A DNA stretch of 64,000 nt from Acidimicrobiia bacterium (GCA_022820925.1 JAJEEO010000008.1:62001-126000), one strand, 5' to 3'. Numbered from the stretch's first letter, positions 1 to 8,627 are shown. The notes: generated by a model from the sequence alone, not told the origin. Made by a program: numbers and translations.

Positions 1-407
1 CGCCGTCCGCCGGTGTAGTACCACGCCGCCAGCATCGACGCGCCACCCGCCACAACGAGCCACCACGACACTGCGGCGGCCACCACGATGCCGAACACGG
101 CAGCCACGCCGAAGGCTGCAAACGCCGCGTTTCGCACTGCGGCCGGGGAGGCTGCTCCTGAGGCAACCAAGCGCTGCGGACCCACCCGGGCCACGTCGGT
201 GCCCCGCACGCCGTCGCTGTAGTCGTTGGCGTAGTTGACAGCTATCTGGATGCACAACGACACGATCAGCGCGAACGCGGCTCGCCACCACACGATGGCG
301 CCCTCGGCCGCGGCGTCGGACGCCGCAGTGCCCACGAACGGCGGCACCAGTGAAGCCGGCCAAGTGCGAGGCCGTGCCCCCGCCAGCCACGTTCGGGCAG
401 CGCTCAC
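1..407 (-). CDS. menA: MenA, 1,4-dihydroxy-2-naphthoate polyprenyltransferase (5' part only)
   Basis: UbiA-family integral membrane enzyme that attaches a polyprenyl chain to 1,4-dihydroxy-2-naphthoate in menaquinone synthesis. Only the first 135 residues are inside the window; the gene runs off the left edge. Seen: NYANDYSDG at residues 58-66, the Asp-containing prenyl-diphosphate/Mg-binding motif characteristic of MenA, flanked by hydrophobic segments at about 37-58 and 92-128. The GTG at 405-407 is chosen because an in-frame TAG lies eight codons upstream, at the end of the preceding thioesterase gene. The gap between them is 21 bases, so the two are probably co-transcribed. Identity is firm for the family; the C-terminal half cannot be checked. 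Confidence 0.88.
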   Translation of the reverse strand, partial: MSAARTWLAGARPRTWPASLVPPFVGTAASDAAAEGAIVWWRAAFALIVSLCIQIAVNYANDYSDGVRGTDVARVGPQRLVASGAASPAAVRNAAFAAFGVAAVFGIVVAAAVSWWLVVAGGASMLAAWYYTGGR

Positions 408-428
408 GCAGCCGAAAGCTAGTGCTGA

Positions 429-1280
429 CTACAGCCGGAAGCCCTCCACCGGACCGGCCACCCGAGCCACGGCGAACGACTGGTTCCCGCTGGCCAGCAA
501 CTCGCCGTCGGGGGTGAACATGCGCACGACGCCGTGGCCGACGGCGTTGTGGAAGCCGTCGGTCCCGATGTCGAGCAGTACCCATTCGCAGTCGGCATCG
601 CCCGCAATACGAACAGTGTTGTCGAGGCTCGCGCCGCGCCACTTGCGGCCGAGACTCAGGTGCATCCCCGTCGCGAGCGTGTCCGCGAGCGCGATCAAGC
701 CCTGGCGGGTGGACGCCAGTGTGCCCCCAAGCCGCGCCCAGCAGAGGATCCTTCGGTCGCCGGCGCGGTAGGGCCCAAAGCGGATGTCGGCATCTGTGCT
801 GAACGACGGGACGGCGTTGTCGGGCACCGAGCGGCGTGGCCACTCGTGCGGCTCGGGAACGTCGGGCGGCTGAGTCCAGTGCTGGTCGATGCCGAGCCGG
901 CGACCGCCCAGCGAGAGCAGCGCTCGCATCAGCACGCTGCCGTCGGCTGCGTCGGCGACCTGCGCGAACACCTGCGTCATCCGCTTGCCTGCCGATCCGA
1001 TGTCGAACGTGATCTCTGCGCTGCCGCCGAGCGGGACACGGGCCATGAACTGCGCCGAAGCCGCAGCCAGCGGTCGCCCGCTCCACGTTTCGGCGGCGGC
1101 AGTGACCGCGGCGAGCGCGCAGCCGCCGTGCATGACACCGAGGTAGTTGGCGACGTTGCGCGAGATGGGCAGGTGCCAGCGCAGCTCGTCATCAGTGGCC
1201 TGCACGCCGAAGAACTCGACGACCTCTGCGAGCCGGCTGCCCGGCGACAGCGGTTTGGAGTCCGGTGCCTCTGGCGTCAC
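429..1280 (-). CDS. Double-hotdog acyl-CoA thioesterase family protein
   Basis: A 283-residue protein with two tandem hotdog domains, as in TesB-like (4HBT_3) acyl-CoA thioesterases. The first domain (about residues 15-140) has the hotdog helix with MHGGC at 50-54, similar to the HGG motif of PaaI/YdiI-type enzymes. The second domain spans about 155-280. The expected reaction is hydrolysis of an acyl-CoA to free acid and CoA in the cytoplasm; the substrate cannot be told. The start is GTG at 1278-1280. It sits directly upstream of menA, so a role in hydrolysing 1,4-dihydroxy-2-naphthoyl-CoA is conceivable, since that step precedes MenA. That is inference from position only. Confidence 0.75.
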   Translation of the reverse strand: MTPEAPDSKPLSPGSRLAEVVEFFGVQATDDELRWHLPISRNVANYLGVMHGGCALAAVTAAAETWSGRPLAAASAQFMARVPLGGSAEITFDIGSAGKRMTQVFAQVADAADGSVLMRALLSLGGRRLGIDQHWTQPPDVPEPHEWPRRSVPDNAVPSFSTDADIRFGPYRAGDRRILCWARLGGTLASTRQGLIALADTLATGMHLSLGRKWRGASLDNTVRIAGDADCEWVLLDIGTDGFHNAVGHGVVRMFTPDGELLASGNQSFAVARVAGPVEGFRL

Positions 1281-1343
1281 CGCGCCGAAGCTAGACGAGT
1301 GCTGTCAAGCCCGAGCTCAGGCTGAGCATGGCTGCGCCCGCGC

Positions 1344-1940
1344 TCAACCTGCCGCCGCGGCCCACGGGGCAGATTGGCCGGCCTGGTAATGGTCGGGCCG
1401 GATGCCGAAGGCTTCGATCATCCGGTGCCAGCCGCTGCAGACCGCGAGCAGAGCTCCGAGCCGCAGGATCTGCTGCTCGTTGAAGTGTCGCTGCAGCCGG
1501 TCGTAGTGCTCGGGCGGGATCTGTCCCGAATGCTCATGTCCCGAGAGCCAGTCGGCCAGGGCCAGCGCAGCTTTCCATCCCTCGTCGAGATCGGAGTTTT
1601 CGTAGTCTTCCAGCTTGGCCACGACCTCGTCGGTCAGCCCAGTGCGCACCAACGATGCGCTCTTGACCAGGCTTCAATGGAAGCACTCGTTGCGGTTTGC
1701 CATGCGGATGCGGCACATCTCGAGCATGTGACGATCGAGGGCGCCGGGGTCTTCTTCAGGCGTGCCGCCGTACACCGTTCCCACCCAGCCCAGGAACATG
1801 TCCATCGTCGTCTCGTCGGCGGCCAGCGTCCGGAACAGGTTGTCGTCGGTGTAGGCCTTCGCATACCACGTGTCCAAGCGGCGTTGCTGCTTGTCGTCCA
1901 GCTCGGTCACTTTCGGCAAGTAGCCGTGCTCATTCGCCAT
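1344..1940 (-). CDS. AhpD-like carboxymuconolactone decarboxylase-family protein; candidate selenoprotein (CXXU)
   Basis: Read through one in-frame TGA, this is a 198-residue AhpD/carboxymuconolactone decarboxylase-family protein. The N-terminal part ends RMANRNECFH and, after the TGA at 1674-1676, continues SLVKSASLVRTGLTDE in the same frame. The rest matches the family's helical pattern (alanine-rich ALALADWL, then HFNEQQILRLGALL). The TGA falls exactly where AhpD proteins have the second cysteine of the catalytic CXXC, giving C86-F-H-U89. The family uses this pair for thiol-based peroxide reduction. A hairpin with the geometry of a bacterial SECIS follows the TGA. The histidine usually found four residues after the second Cys is Lys93 here. 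Start: ATG at 1938-1940. AhpD-like selenoproteins are known in bacteria. Alternatives are a nonsense mutation or a sequencing error; no selenocysteine machinery is visible in the window. Confidence 0.72.
1632..1668 (-). promoter_or_regulatory. Candidate bacterial SECIS element
   Basis: Counting from the base after the TGA at 1674-1676 on the minus strand, bases +6 to +10 pair perfectly with +38 to +42 (GGUCA/UGACC). A 4-base bulge follows on the 3' side (+34 to +37), then two pairs, one A/A mismatch, and a 7-bp stem (+14 to +20 with +24 to +30, including one G-U). The apical loop is GUU at +21 to +23. Known bacterial SECIS elements have a small apical loop with a G in its first two positions, about 16-37 bases after the UGA; this fits. 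The element lies entirely within the coding sequence, as expected in bacteria. Confidence 0.62.
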
Positions 1941-2119
1941 GACTCCCCCTCGACGGCCGTGGCCCGCCGGAATCGACGCTACCGCACCGTCCTGCGCGGC
2001 GGCCGCTGGCGACCCGGACGCGAAGCGCGTCAACCGGCACGCAGTTTCCGCTGCGCGCCTAATCTCGGCACTGTCAAGCGAAGCCACTGTCGTGGCCGGA
2101 CAACGCGAGGGGGCGTCAC

Positions 2120-3211
2120 ATGAAGGCTGCTGTGCTCTGCGAACAGCCGGGCGATTTGGAGATCGAGGACCTGCGTATCGACGCTCCGGGGCCGCAGGAG
2201 GTGCTCATCCAGACCAAGGGCGCGGGTCTGTGCCACAGCGACCTGCACTTCATGGAGGGGCTGTTCCGCACGCCGCTTCCCATGGTGATGGGCCATGAAT
2301 CGGCGGGTGTCGTCGAAGCGGTCGGGTCCGATGTGAGCTACGTCGCACCCGGCGATCACGTCGTTGCGTGCCTGTCGATCTTCTGCGGCCAGTGCCATCG
2401 CTGCCTGTCGGGCAACCCGCACCGCTGCACCAATATCCGCGCCACCTCCCGGGCGAGGGATGCCGCAGCCCGACTCACCCGCGAAGACGGCACTTCGGTC
2501 GACCAGATGGCCCGGCTCGGCGGCTTCGCCGAGCAGATGCTGGTGCATCAGAACGCCGTCGTGAAGGTGCGGCCCGACATGCCGCTCGACCGGGCGTGCC
2601 TGATCGGCTGCGGCGTCACCACGGGCTTCGGCGCAGCCGTGAACACCGCAGGTGTCGGCGTGGGCAGCGTGGTGTGCGTGATCGGCTGCGGCGGCATCGG
2701 GCTGTCGGCTGTCCAAGGTGCCCGGGTCGCGGGTGCCGGCCGCATCATCGCCGTGGACATGACCGAGGCAAAGCTCGAGACGGCCCGCCAGATGGGCGCC
2801 ACCGACACCGTCAACGCGGCGGAGGTGGACGACGTGGTGACCGCCGTGAAGGACATGACCAAGGGCGGCGTGGAGTACAGCTTCGAAGCCATCGGCCTGG
2901 CCGAGACGGTGCAGCAGGCGTTCAACATGCTCGACATCGGCGGCACCGCCACCGTGATCGGCATGGTGCCGTCGAAGACGAGAGTGGAGCTTCGCGGCAT
3001 CGACTTCCTGTCGGAGAAGAAGCTGCAGGGCTCGATGATGGGCTCGAATCAATTCCGCAGCGACATCCCGATGATGATCGACCTGTATCTCGATGGCCGC
3101 CTCATGCTCGATGAGATGATCTCGGCACGCATCGACCTCGAACAGATCAACGAGGGCTACGGCTGGATGAAGGCCGGCGAGGCCACCCGCACCGTCATCA
3201 CCTTCGACTGA
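2120..3211 (+). CDS. Zinc-dependent alcohol dehydrogenase (MDR superfamily)
   Basis: A 363-residue medium-chain zinc alcohol dehydrogenase that oxidises alcohols or reduces aldehydes with NAD(P). Catalytic zinc ligands are C38 (in LCHSD), H59-E60 (GHE) and C164. The structural zinc loop has C89, C92, C95 and C103. The nucleotide fold carries GCGGIG at 189-194. The insertion around 105-130 and the layout resemble the class III/long-chain Zn-ADH subgroup common in actinobacteria. It starts at ATG 2120, divergent from the AhpD-like gene with a 179-bp gap. Substrate is unknown; alcohol or hydroxy-acid oxidation linked to the catabolic genes of the window is plausible. Confidence 0.9.
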   Translation: MKAAVLCEQPGDLEIEDLRIDAPGPQEVLIQTKGAGLCHSDLHFMEGLFRTPLPMVMGHESAGVVEAVGSDVSYVAPGDHVVACLSIFCGQCHRCLSGNPHRCTNIRATSRARDAAARLTREDGTSVDQMARLGGFAEQMLVHQNAVVKVRPDMPLDRACLIGCGVTTGFGAAVNTAGVGVGSVVCVIGCGGIGLSAVQGARVAGAGRIIAVDMTEAKLETARQMGATDTVNAAEVDDVVTAVKDMTKGGVEYSFEAIGLAETVQQAFNMLDIGGTATVIGMVPSKTRVELRGIDFLSEKKLQGSMMGSNQFRSDIPMMIDLYLDGRLMLDEMISARIDLEQINEGYGWMKAGEATRTVITFD

Positions 3212-3254
3212 GGTCGCCTCCGGCCCGCATGTCGCCAGACCTCGCCCGGCTGCC

Positions 3255-4379
3255 ATGACGTCGGGTCCTCTGGCGACGCGGGCAGATGAGCGCATCACGA
3301 CGCTCGACGCGGTGCGCGGCGTGGCCGTGCTCGGCATCTTGACGATGAATGCCGTGGCCTTCGGCCTGCCCGCCGCGGCCTACGCCAACCTCGATGCCGG
3401 CGGCTCGCGCAGGGCGCTGGACTGGGCTGTCGGCGGCGCCGGGGAGATCTTCGCCGATCAGAAGTTCATGGGCCTGTTCTCGATGCTGTTCGGCGCCGGC
3501 GTCGTGCTGTTCGCCGAGCGGGCCGCAGCGAAGGGCCGCCGCAGCGTGCTGCTGAGCCTGTGGCGCAATGCGCTGCTGCTGGGCATCGGCCTCGTGCACC
3601 TGTCGTTCTGGGACGGCGACGTCCTGTTCGCCTATGCCCTGTGCGCGCCGGTCGTGCTCGCACTGCGACGCCTGCCCGCCAAGGTGCTGCTCGCATTGGG
3701 CGGCGGGTGCTATGTCGCGGTCGCGGTCGTGTCGTGGTTCGTACAGTCGTCGCTGCGCAGCTTCTCGAGCGTGCTGATCGACTTCTGGCACTACGGCGAG
3801 TACTACGGCGTCATCGGGAACTGGTTCCTGGCCGACTACTTCGGCCGAGCATTGGGCGCCATGCTCATCGGGGCGGCGCTCTACCGGACCGGCGTCATCA
3901 GCGGCAACCGGACGCCGTCGTTCTACCGCCGTATGGCCGCATGGGGCCTCGGCGTCGGGCTGCCACTGTCGACTGCCGGATTCGCCCTGATGGCCGGGAC
4001 CGGCTTCGATATCGACTGGGCCGTCGCGGGCACCATCCCCAACACGCTGGCCACGGTGCCGCTGTGCCTGGGCTACCTCAGCCTGATAGCGCTGTGGAAC
4101 TCGGCGAGGGATGGCGGCCTGCGACTGCGCAGCCGCGCGGCGGGACGCATGGCGCTCACCAACTACCTCACCCAGACAGCACTCGGGCTGCTCGTGCTGG
4201 GTGCTCTGCTGGACGACGTGGACCTGGGCCGCAGCGGCATCGCCGTGTTTGTCGTGGCCGTGTGGGTGGTGCAGCTGTGGTGGTCGAAGTGCTGGCTGGA
4301 TCGCTTCGCCTTCGGCCCCGTCGAATGGCTGTGGCGCTGCGCCACGTACCGCCGCTGGCAGCCGATACGCGCTCGCTAG
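3255..4379 (+). CDS. DUF418 family integral membrane protein
   Basis: A 374-residue polytopic membrane protein. The N-terminus (ERITTLDAVRGVAVLGI, about residues 14-30) is the signature start of the DUF418/YeiB family, followed by some eight to ten hydrophobic helices. The C-terminal third has the DUF418 pattern, including RMALTNYLTQTALG and a Trp-rich end. The family's function is not established; some members are proposed to move small molecules or to act in envelope modification. It is 43 bp downstream of the alcohol dehydrogenase on the same strand, so they may share a transcript. It converges on the next gene with only 42 bp between stops. Confidence 0.85.
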   Translation: MTSGPLATRADERITTLDAVRGVAVLGILTMNAVAFGLPAAAYANLDAGGSRRALDWAVGGAGEIFADQKFMGLFSMLFGAGVVLFAERAAAKGRRSVLLSLWRNALLLGIGLVHLSFWDGDVLFAYALCAPVVLALRRLPAKVLLALGGGCYVAVAVVSWFVQSSLRSFSSVLIDFWHYGEYYGVIGNWFLADYFGRALGAMLIGAALYRTGVISGNRTPSFYRRMAAWGLGVGLPLSTAGFALMAGTGFDIDWAVAGTIPNTLATVPLCLGYLSLIALWNSARDGGLRLRSRAAGRMALTNYLTQTALGLLVLGALLDDVDLGRSGIAVFVVAVWVVQLWWSKCWLDRFAFGPVEWLWRCATYRRWQPIRAR

Positions 4380-4421
4380 CGAACGAGCCGCGCGGAGGCA
4401 GCCGGTCAGCCGCGACCTTGA

Positions 4422-5333
4422 CTACGGGAGGATGGGTGTGGCTTCCATGTAGCCGGGTTCGAGGAACTCGACGTTCGGCGTGACCCGGGCCAGTTCGGCC
4501 GCGATGGACGACGTGTCGGTCGGCACCGAGAAGCCCGGCAGCCAGTTGTCGTGATGTCCGAGGATGATCTTGCGGGGCCGCAGCAGGTCGGCCTGGCGGC
4601 CGATGAACTGTGCCAGCGAGCCCTGGATGGGCTCGCCGTCGATGTTGCCGCGACCGGCCGCAGCGAGGATCGCCACGTCGGGGCGCAGGTCGCGCATCAC
4701 GCCCGACCAGTGTCCCGAGGTGTCCTGGAACAGCACCGAGCCATCCGGCGCCTCGATCAGGAACAGCAGCGCTCCCCCGTCTCCCCGGTCGCTGTGGCCG
4801 GCGGCTGACGCTGCGATGTGCGCACTGGTGTCGGCATCGACTTCGGTCGCCAGGTACTTCATCAGCTCGGCGAATTTCTGCTGCTGCTCCTGCCAGGTCA
4901 CGCCGAGATCGCCGATGCAGACGTGATCGGGCTGGTCCATCTGGGTGTGCGACCAGACGCAGGAGTGCTGGCTCGGATACACCGACACCCGCACGCCCGC
5001 CCCCCGGTCTCCCTGCGCCAGGTCCACCGTCTCGCCTCCGGCCACGCAGATCATCCGCTCTTCGGGCACGCCCGCCTCTGCCATCACCCGCACCGACTCG
5101 TAGGACGCGATCAGCGTGGCGTCGGTGTTGGCCACGATGCGCTCCGCCCCGTAGAGGTGATCGAAGTGGGAATGGCCCACCAGCACCCAGTCCGCTTCGG
5201 TGACGTCATCAGCCGACAGGCCCGGCCCCACGGCGTTATCGGCACGGTCGATGTAGGCGTCGAGAAAGATCGTGAGGCCAGCCGTGCGCAAGCGGAAGGT
5301 CGCACACCCGTACCAATCCAGCGTCGTAGCCAT
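4422..5333 (-). CDS. Metallo-beta-lactamase-fold hydrolase (UlaG-like)
   Basis: A 303-residue MBL-fold protein. The zinc motif HSHFDH is at residues 54-59 (HxHxDH), after the early strand WYGCATFRLRTAGLTIFLD typical of UlaG/RomA-like hydrolases. Later histidines (in SQHSCVWSH near 160 and LGHHDN near the C-terminus) could complete the metal site. Members hydrolyse phosphoester, lactone or amide bonds; the substrate cannot be assigned. The length fits a single MBL domain with small insertions. Its start is 9 bp downstream of the stop of the small membrane protein gene, so the two are likely co-transcribed. Confidence 0.82.
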   Translation of the reverse strand: MATTLDWYGCATFRLRTAGLTIFLDAYIDRADNAVGPGLSADDVTEADWVLVGHSHFDHLYGAERIVANTDATLIASYESVRVMAEAGVPEERMICVAGGETVDLAQGDRGAGVRVSVYPSQHSCVWSHTQMDQPDHVCIGDLGVTWQEQQQKFAELMKYLATEVDADTSAHIAASAAGHSDRGDGGALLFLIEAPDGSVLFQDTSGHWSGVMRDLRPDVAILAAAGRGNIDGEPIQGSLAQFIGRQADLLRPRKIILGHHDNWLPGFSVPTDTSSIAAELARVTPNVEFLEPGYMEATPILP

Positions 5334-5342
5334 GCCCGGACC

Positions 5343-5606
5343 CTATTCGTCCGCTGGTGGGGGCCCCGTTGCGGATCCTGACGAGTCGCCCAGACGGGCG
5401 AAGAGGGCCTCCAAGCGTGCGACGCGTTCGCGCACCAGCACGATCTCCTCGGACTGATGGTCGATGCGACCGGCGAGATGGAACGTGATCGTCAAGCCCG
5501 TACCCAACACCGTGACGATCACGGTGACGACGATGCTTGCAGCTGCCACCAGCAGCACCCACGCGTCGACCACGATTTGAGTGGCGGCGAGGACTCCGGC
5601 GACCAT
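5343..5606 (-). CDS. Small hypothetical membrane protein with C-terminal coiled coil
   Basis: An 87-residue protein not recognised as a named family. Residues 1-45 are strongly hydrophobic (two short or one long membrane segment). Residues 48-72 (RIDHQSEEIVLVRERVARLEAL) have a heptad pattern suggesting a cytoplasmic coiled coil, and the tail is Pro/Ser-rich. ATG at 5604-5606 is preferred because GGTGA lies a few bases upstream; a TTG 17 codons further upstream is an alternative. It is the first gene of a probable two-gene unit with the MBL hydrolase. Divergent from modA. Confidence 0.6.
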   Translation of the reverse strand: MVAGVLAATQIVVDAWVLLVAAASIVVTVIVTVLGTGLTITFHLAGRIDHQSEEIVLVRERVARLEALFARLGDSSGSATGPPPADE

Positions 5607-5779
5607 GGCTTCACCATAGAACGCTTGCTGCTGGACATCGCGCCGGATTTTCGACAACCGCGAGCGTCGGGCACACTGGCGAAGCTATGGGCGGCTTGCG
5701 TGCAGCGATGCGTCACACCAGAGTCGCCGTCCTTGCAGTCTCGGCACCGGTGCACGCCGCGCAGTGCCGTCGCGGCGGC

Positions 5780-6616
5780 GTGCACTGTCGATCTTGGACC
5801 CGCCGCTGTGCTGCGCTGACGCTACTGGCAATGGCGCCGCTGGCAGCGGCCTGCGCGGCCTCTGAAGGCGACGCCGAAGCAGCCGACCGCTCCCGCGCGA
5901 CCGTCAACGGCAGCGGGACGCTCGAAGGCAGCCTGCACGTCCTGGTCGCCGCATCGCTGTTGCCTGTCACCGAGGTGATTGCTGCGAGCTTCGAGCGGCA
6001 GCATCCCGCCGTGGAAGTGCAAGTCTCGGCCGCTGGCAGTTCGACGCTTCGCGAGCAAGTGCTCGCCGGCGCGCCTGCCGACATCTTCATTCCCGCCGAC
6101 CCGAGTCATCTGCAGGCCGTCCGCCAGGAGATCGGCATCAGCGGCGAGCCCGTTGTCGTGGCTCGCAACTCGCTGGTGCTCGCAGTGCCTGCCGGCAACG
6201 ATGCCAGGGTTTCTGTGCTCGCCGACTTGGCTCGGCCTGAGCTGCTGATCGGGCTGTGCGCGCCCGAGGTTCCCTGCGGCGCGCTGGCTCGAAGCGGACT
6301 GGCACAGGCGGGGATCGAACCCGTGCCCGACACCGACGAGCCCAACGCCCGCGCCCTGACCACCAAGCTCGCCGCCGGCGAACTAGACGCCGCTGTGGTG
6401 TATGCGACCGATGCGGCCCCAGACACGAGTGCTAGCCCTCACGGCGGTGCCATCGTGAGCTTGGGCTGGACAGCCGGGACGGCGCCGCAGGCGTCATACG
6501 CTGCCGCGGTGCTGGCAGATGCGCCCAACCGCCCAGCAGCCGGGACCTTTGTCGCCTTTCTGCAGACAGACGCGGTGCGCGGCATATTCGCCGACTACGG
6601 ATTCGCAACGCCATGA
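5780..6616 (+). CDS. modA: ModA, molybdate ABC transporter substrate-binding lipoprotein
   Basis: Periplasmic-type binding protein that delivers molybdate (or tungstate) to ModBC. With the GTG at 5780 the first 25 residues form a lipoprotein signal: basic start, hydrophobic run, then lipobox LAAAC, so the mature protein is membrane-anchored. The mature domain shows ModA hallmarks: LHVLVAASLLPVTEVI, SAAGSSTLREQVLAGAPADIFIPAD, and LDAAVVYATDA near the end. ATG codons at 5687 and 5708 would give an unusually long leader, so 5780 is preferred. The stop overlaps the modB start. No ModE gene or molybdate-binding regulator is visible beside it. Confidence 0.88.
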   Translation: MHCRSWTRRCAALTLLAMAPLAAACAASEGDAEAADRSRATVNGSGTLEGSLHVLVAASLLPVTEVIAASFERQHPAVEVQVSAAGSSTLREQVLAGAPADIFIPADPSHLQAVRQEIGISGEPVVVARNSLVLAVPAGNDARVSVLADLARPELLIGLCAPEVPCGALARSGLAQAGIEPVPDTDEPNARALTTKLAAGELDAAVVYATDAAPDTSASPHGGAIVSLGWTAGTAPQASYAAAVLADAPNRPAAGTFVAFLQTDAVRGIFADYGFATP

Positions 6617-7452
6617 CCGACGCACCGACCGCAAACGCGAGGAACGGCAACAGCGGGGCGCGCCGAACGGCGCGTGACCTGCCGCCTTGGCCGGTCGCGC
6701 TGCTCGCCTGTATCGGCGTCGTGCTGTTCGCGCTGCCGCTTGTGGGCCTTGTTGCGCGTGCGCCGTGGACCGGGCTGTGGACACACCTGTCGAGCCGGTT
6801 CGTGGTGGATGCTGCCGTGCTCTCTGTGGTGTCCTCGATCGCTGCTGCTGCGGTTGCCGCACTGGTCGGCGTGCCGCTGGCATGGGTGCTGGCGCGGGTG
6901 TCGTTCCCGGGCCGCTCGGCCATACGGGCGCTCGTGACGCTGCCGATGGTGCTGCCGCCGGTGGTGGGCGGCGCCGCGCTGCTGTTCGCGCTCGGACGTC
7001 GGGGCGTGGTCGGCGGGCCGCTGCACGACGCCACCGGCCTGCTGCTGCCGTACTCGATCTGGGGCGTCATCCTGGCGAACGCCTTCGTGGCCACCCCGCT
7101 CGTGATCCTGACTGTCGAGGGGGCCTTGCGGAATCTCGACCGTCGCTACGAGCTCGCAGCCGCCACGCTGGGTGCGTCGCGGCTGCGCGTGCTGTGGCGG
7201 GTGACGCTGCCGATGATCGGGCCTGCGCTCGGCGTCGCGGTGGTGGTGGCGTGGGCGCGAGCCCTGGGTGAATTCGGCGCGACCGTCACATTTGCAGGCA
7301 GTCTCGGCGGACGCACCCAGACACTGCCGCTGGCGGTGTTCGTGGCGCTGGAGTCGAACCGAGATGCGGCAGTGGCCATCAGCTTGGTGCTCGTCGCACT
7401 GTCGCTGGGCTTGCTGATCGCTCTGCGGGACCGCTGGTGGCCGAGCCGATGA
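6613..7452 (+). CDS. modB: ModB, molybdate ABC transporter permease
   Basis: A 279-residue inner-membrane permease of the BPD_transp_1 type with about six membrane helices. The cytoplasmic EAA loop that contacts ModC is seen as ELAAATLGASRLRVLWRVTLP (split around residues 180-200), followed by the ModB-typical ARALGEFGATVTFAGS and GRTQTLPLAVF. It begins at ATG 6613, four bases before the modA stop codon ends (ATGA overlap), and ends overlapping the modC start the same way, so translation of the three genes is probably coupled. Confidence 0.93.
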   Translation: MTDAPTANARNGNSGARRTARDLPPWPVALLACIGVVLFALPLVGLVARAPWTGLWTHLSSRFVVDAAVLSVVSSIAAAAVAALVGVPLAWVLARVSFPGRSAIRALVTLPMVLPPVVGGAALLFALGRRGVVGGPLHDATGLLLPYSIWGVILANAFVATPLVILTVEGALRNLDRRYELAAATLGASRLRVLWRVTLPMIGPALGVAVVVAWARALGEFGATVTFAGSLGGRTQTLPLAVFVALESNRDAAVAISLVLVALSLGLLIALRDRWWPSR

Positions 7453-8627
7453 GCTTCGACGCCACCGGCGCGGCAGTCGGCGGGTTGCAGGCCGACATCC
7501 GGCTGCGGCGCGGCGAGTTCGAGCTGGACGTGTCGCTGAGCGTCGAAGCTGGCGAGACCGCTGCCCTGCTCGGACCCAACGGCGCCGGCAAGTCCACGAT
7601 CGTGGCTGCGATCGCCGGGTTGCTGCCGCTCGACGGCGGCGTGGTGCGCCTCGCCGGACGGGTCCTGGACGAGCCCGCCGCCAGCGTTTTCGTTCCGCCC
7701 GAACGGCGCCGCATCGGCGTCGTGTTCCAAGACCAAGTGCTGTTCCGGCATCTCAACGCGCTCGACAACGTGGCGTTCGGGCTGACATCTCGCGGCATGC
7801 GTCGAGCCCTCGCTCGCGAGCGGGCACAGGACTGGCTGGATGCCATGGATCTCGGCGATCTGGGCCATCGACGGTCTCGTGCACTGTCAGGCGGCCAGCG
7901 CCAACGGGTGGCGCTCGCCCGCGCTCTCGCCTGCGAGCCGGACCTGCTGGTTGCCGATGAGCCGCTGGGCTCGTTGGACGTCACCGCTCGCAACCGTCTG
8001 CGGCGCAACCTGGCCGCCCACCTCAGCAGCGGGCGCAACGGCGGCAGTGCGTCGCCCGCGGCGCCGCGCCACGGCGCGGGCAGTGTGCCGCGCCTGCTGA
8101 TCACCCACGATCCAACCGACGCCTTCGTGCTGGCCGATCATGTGCACATCCTCGAGAACGGTCGCCTCACCCAATCGGGAACGCCGGACGAGCTGCGACG
8201 CGCGCCGGCTACCGCGTACGCCGCCGATCTGTCGGGCATCAACCTGGTGCGCGGCACCGCCCGCGACGGCGAGATCACCGTGGCGGACGACGACCCGACG
8301 CCGTCGCCGACCGGCCGACGCCCGGCCGTGGTGCTGCACGCTGCGGACACATCGATGTTCGGCGCGGTCTTGGCCACGATCCACCCGCGGGCGATCGCCC
8401 TGCACCGGGAACGGCCCAGCGGCAGCCCCCGCAACGTCTGGCGCACGACCGCCGAAGCCGTCGAGCCGCTGGGCGACATCACCCGCGTGCTGCTCGGCTC
8501 TCCCCTGCCGCTCACGGCCGACATCACGCCGGGCGCCGCACACGAGCTCCTGATCCGACCCGGCACCACCCTGTGGGTGTCGGTCAAGGCCACCGAAGTT
8601 GATCTCGCTCCCGACAGCCGCGACTGA
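7449..8627 (+). CDS. modC: ModC, molybdate ABC transporter ATP-binding protein with TOBE domain
   Basis: A 392-residue ATPase. Walker A GPNGAGKST is at residues 42-50, the ABC signature LSGGQ at 146-150 and Walker B LLVADEP at 166-172, with the switch histidine in LLITHDP. The C-terminal third is a TOBE/mop-like domain that binds oxyanion in ModC proteins and may regulate transport. ATG at 7449 forms an ATGA overlap with modB; a GTG four codons earlier is the alternative. Its TGA directly abuts the reverse-strand TCA stop of the next gene (8625-8630), so the two convergent genes share no spacer. Confidence 0.92.
   Translation: MSFDATGAAVGGLQADIRLRRGEFELDVSLSVEAGETAALLGPNGAGKSTIVAAIAGLLPLDGGVVRLAGRVLDEPAASVFVPPERRRIGVVFQDQVLFRHLNALDNVAFGLTSRGMRRALARERAQDWLDAMDLGDLGHRRSRALSGGQRQRVALARALACEPDLLVADEPLGSLDVTARNRLRRNLAAHLSSGRNGGSASPAAPRHGAGSVPRLLITHDPTDAFVLADHVHILENGRLTQSGTPDELRRAPATAYAADLSGINLVRGTARDGEITVADDDPTPSPTGRRPAVVLHAADTSMFGAVLATIHPRAIALHRERPSGSPRNVWRTTAEAVEPLGDITRVLLGSPLPLTADITPGAAHELLIRPGTTLWVSVKATEVDLAPDSRD

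Noticed and set aside
1344..2087. Two separate short genes (or a pseudogene) at the AhpD locus
   Set aside because: The two open stretches are in the same frame, separated only by one TGA, and together make one family domain; the SECIS-like hairpin makes recoding the better explanation.
2030..3337. Long minus-strand open frame opposite the alcohol dehydrogenase
   Set aside because: His/Asp/Ala-rich shadow of the dehydrogenase codons; no start signal or domain.
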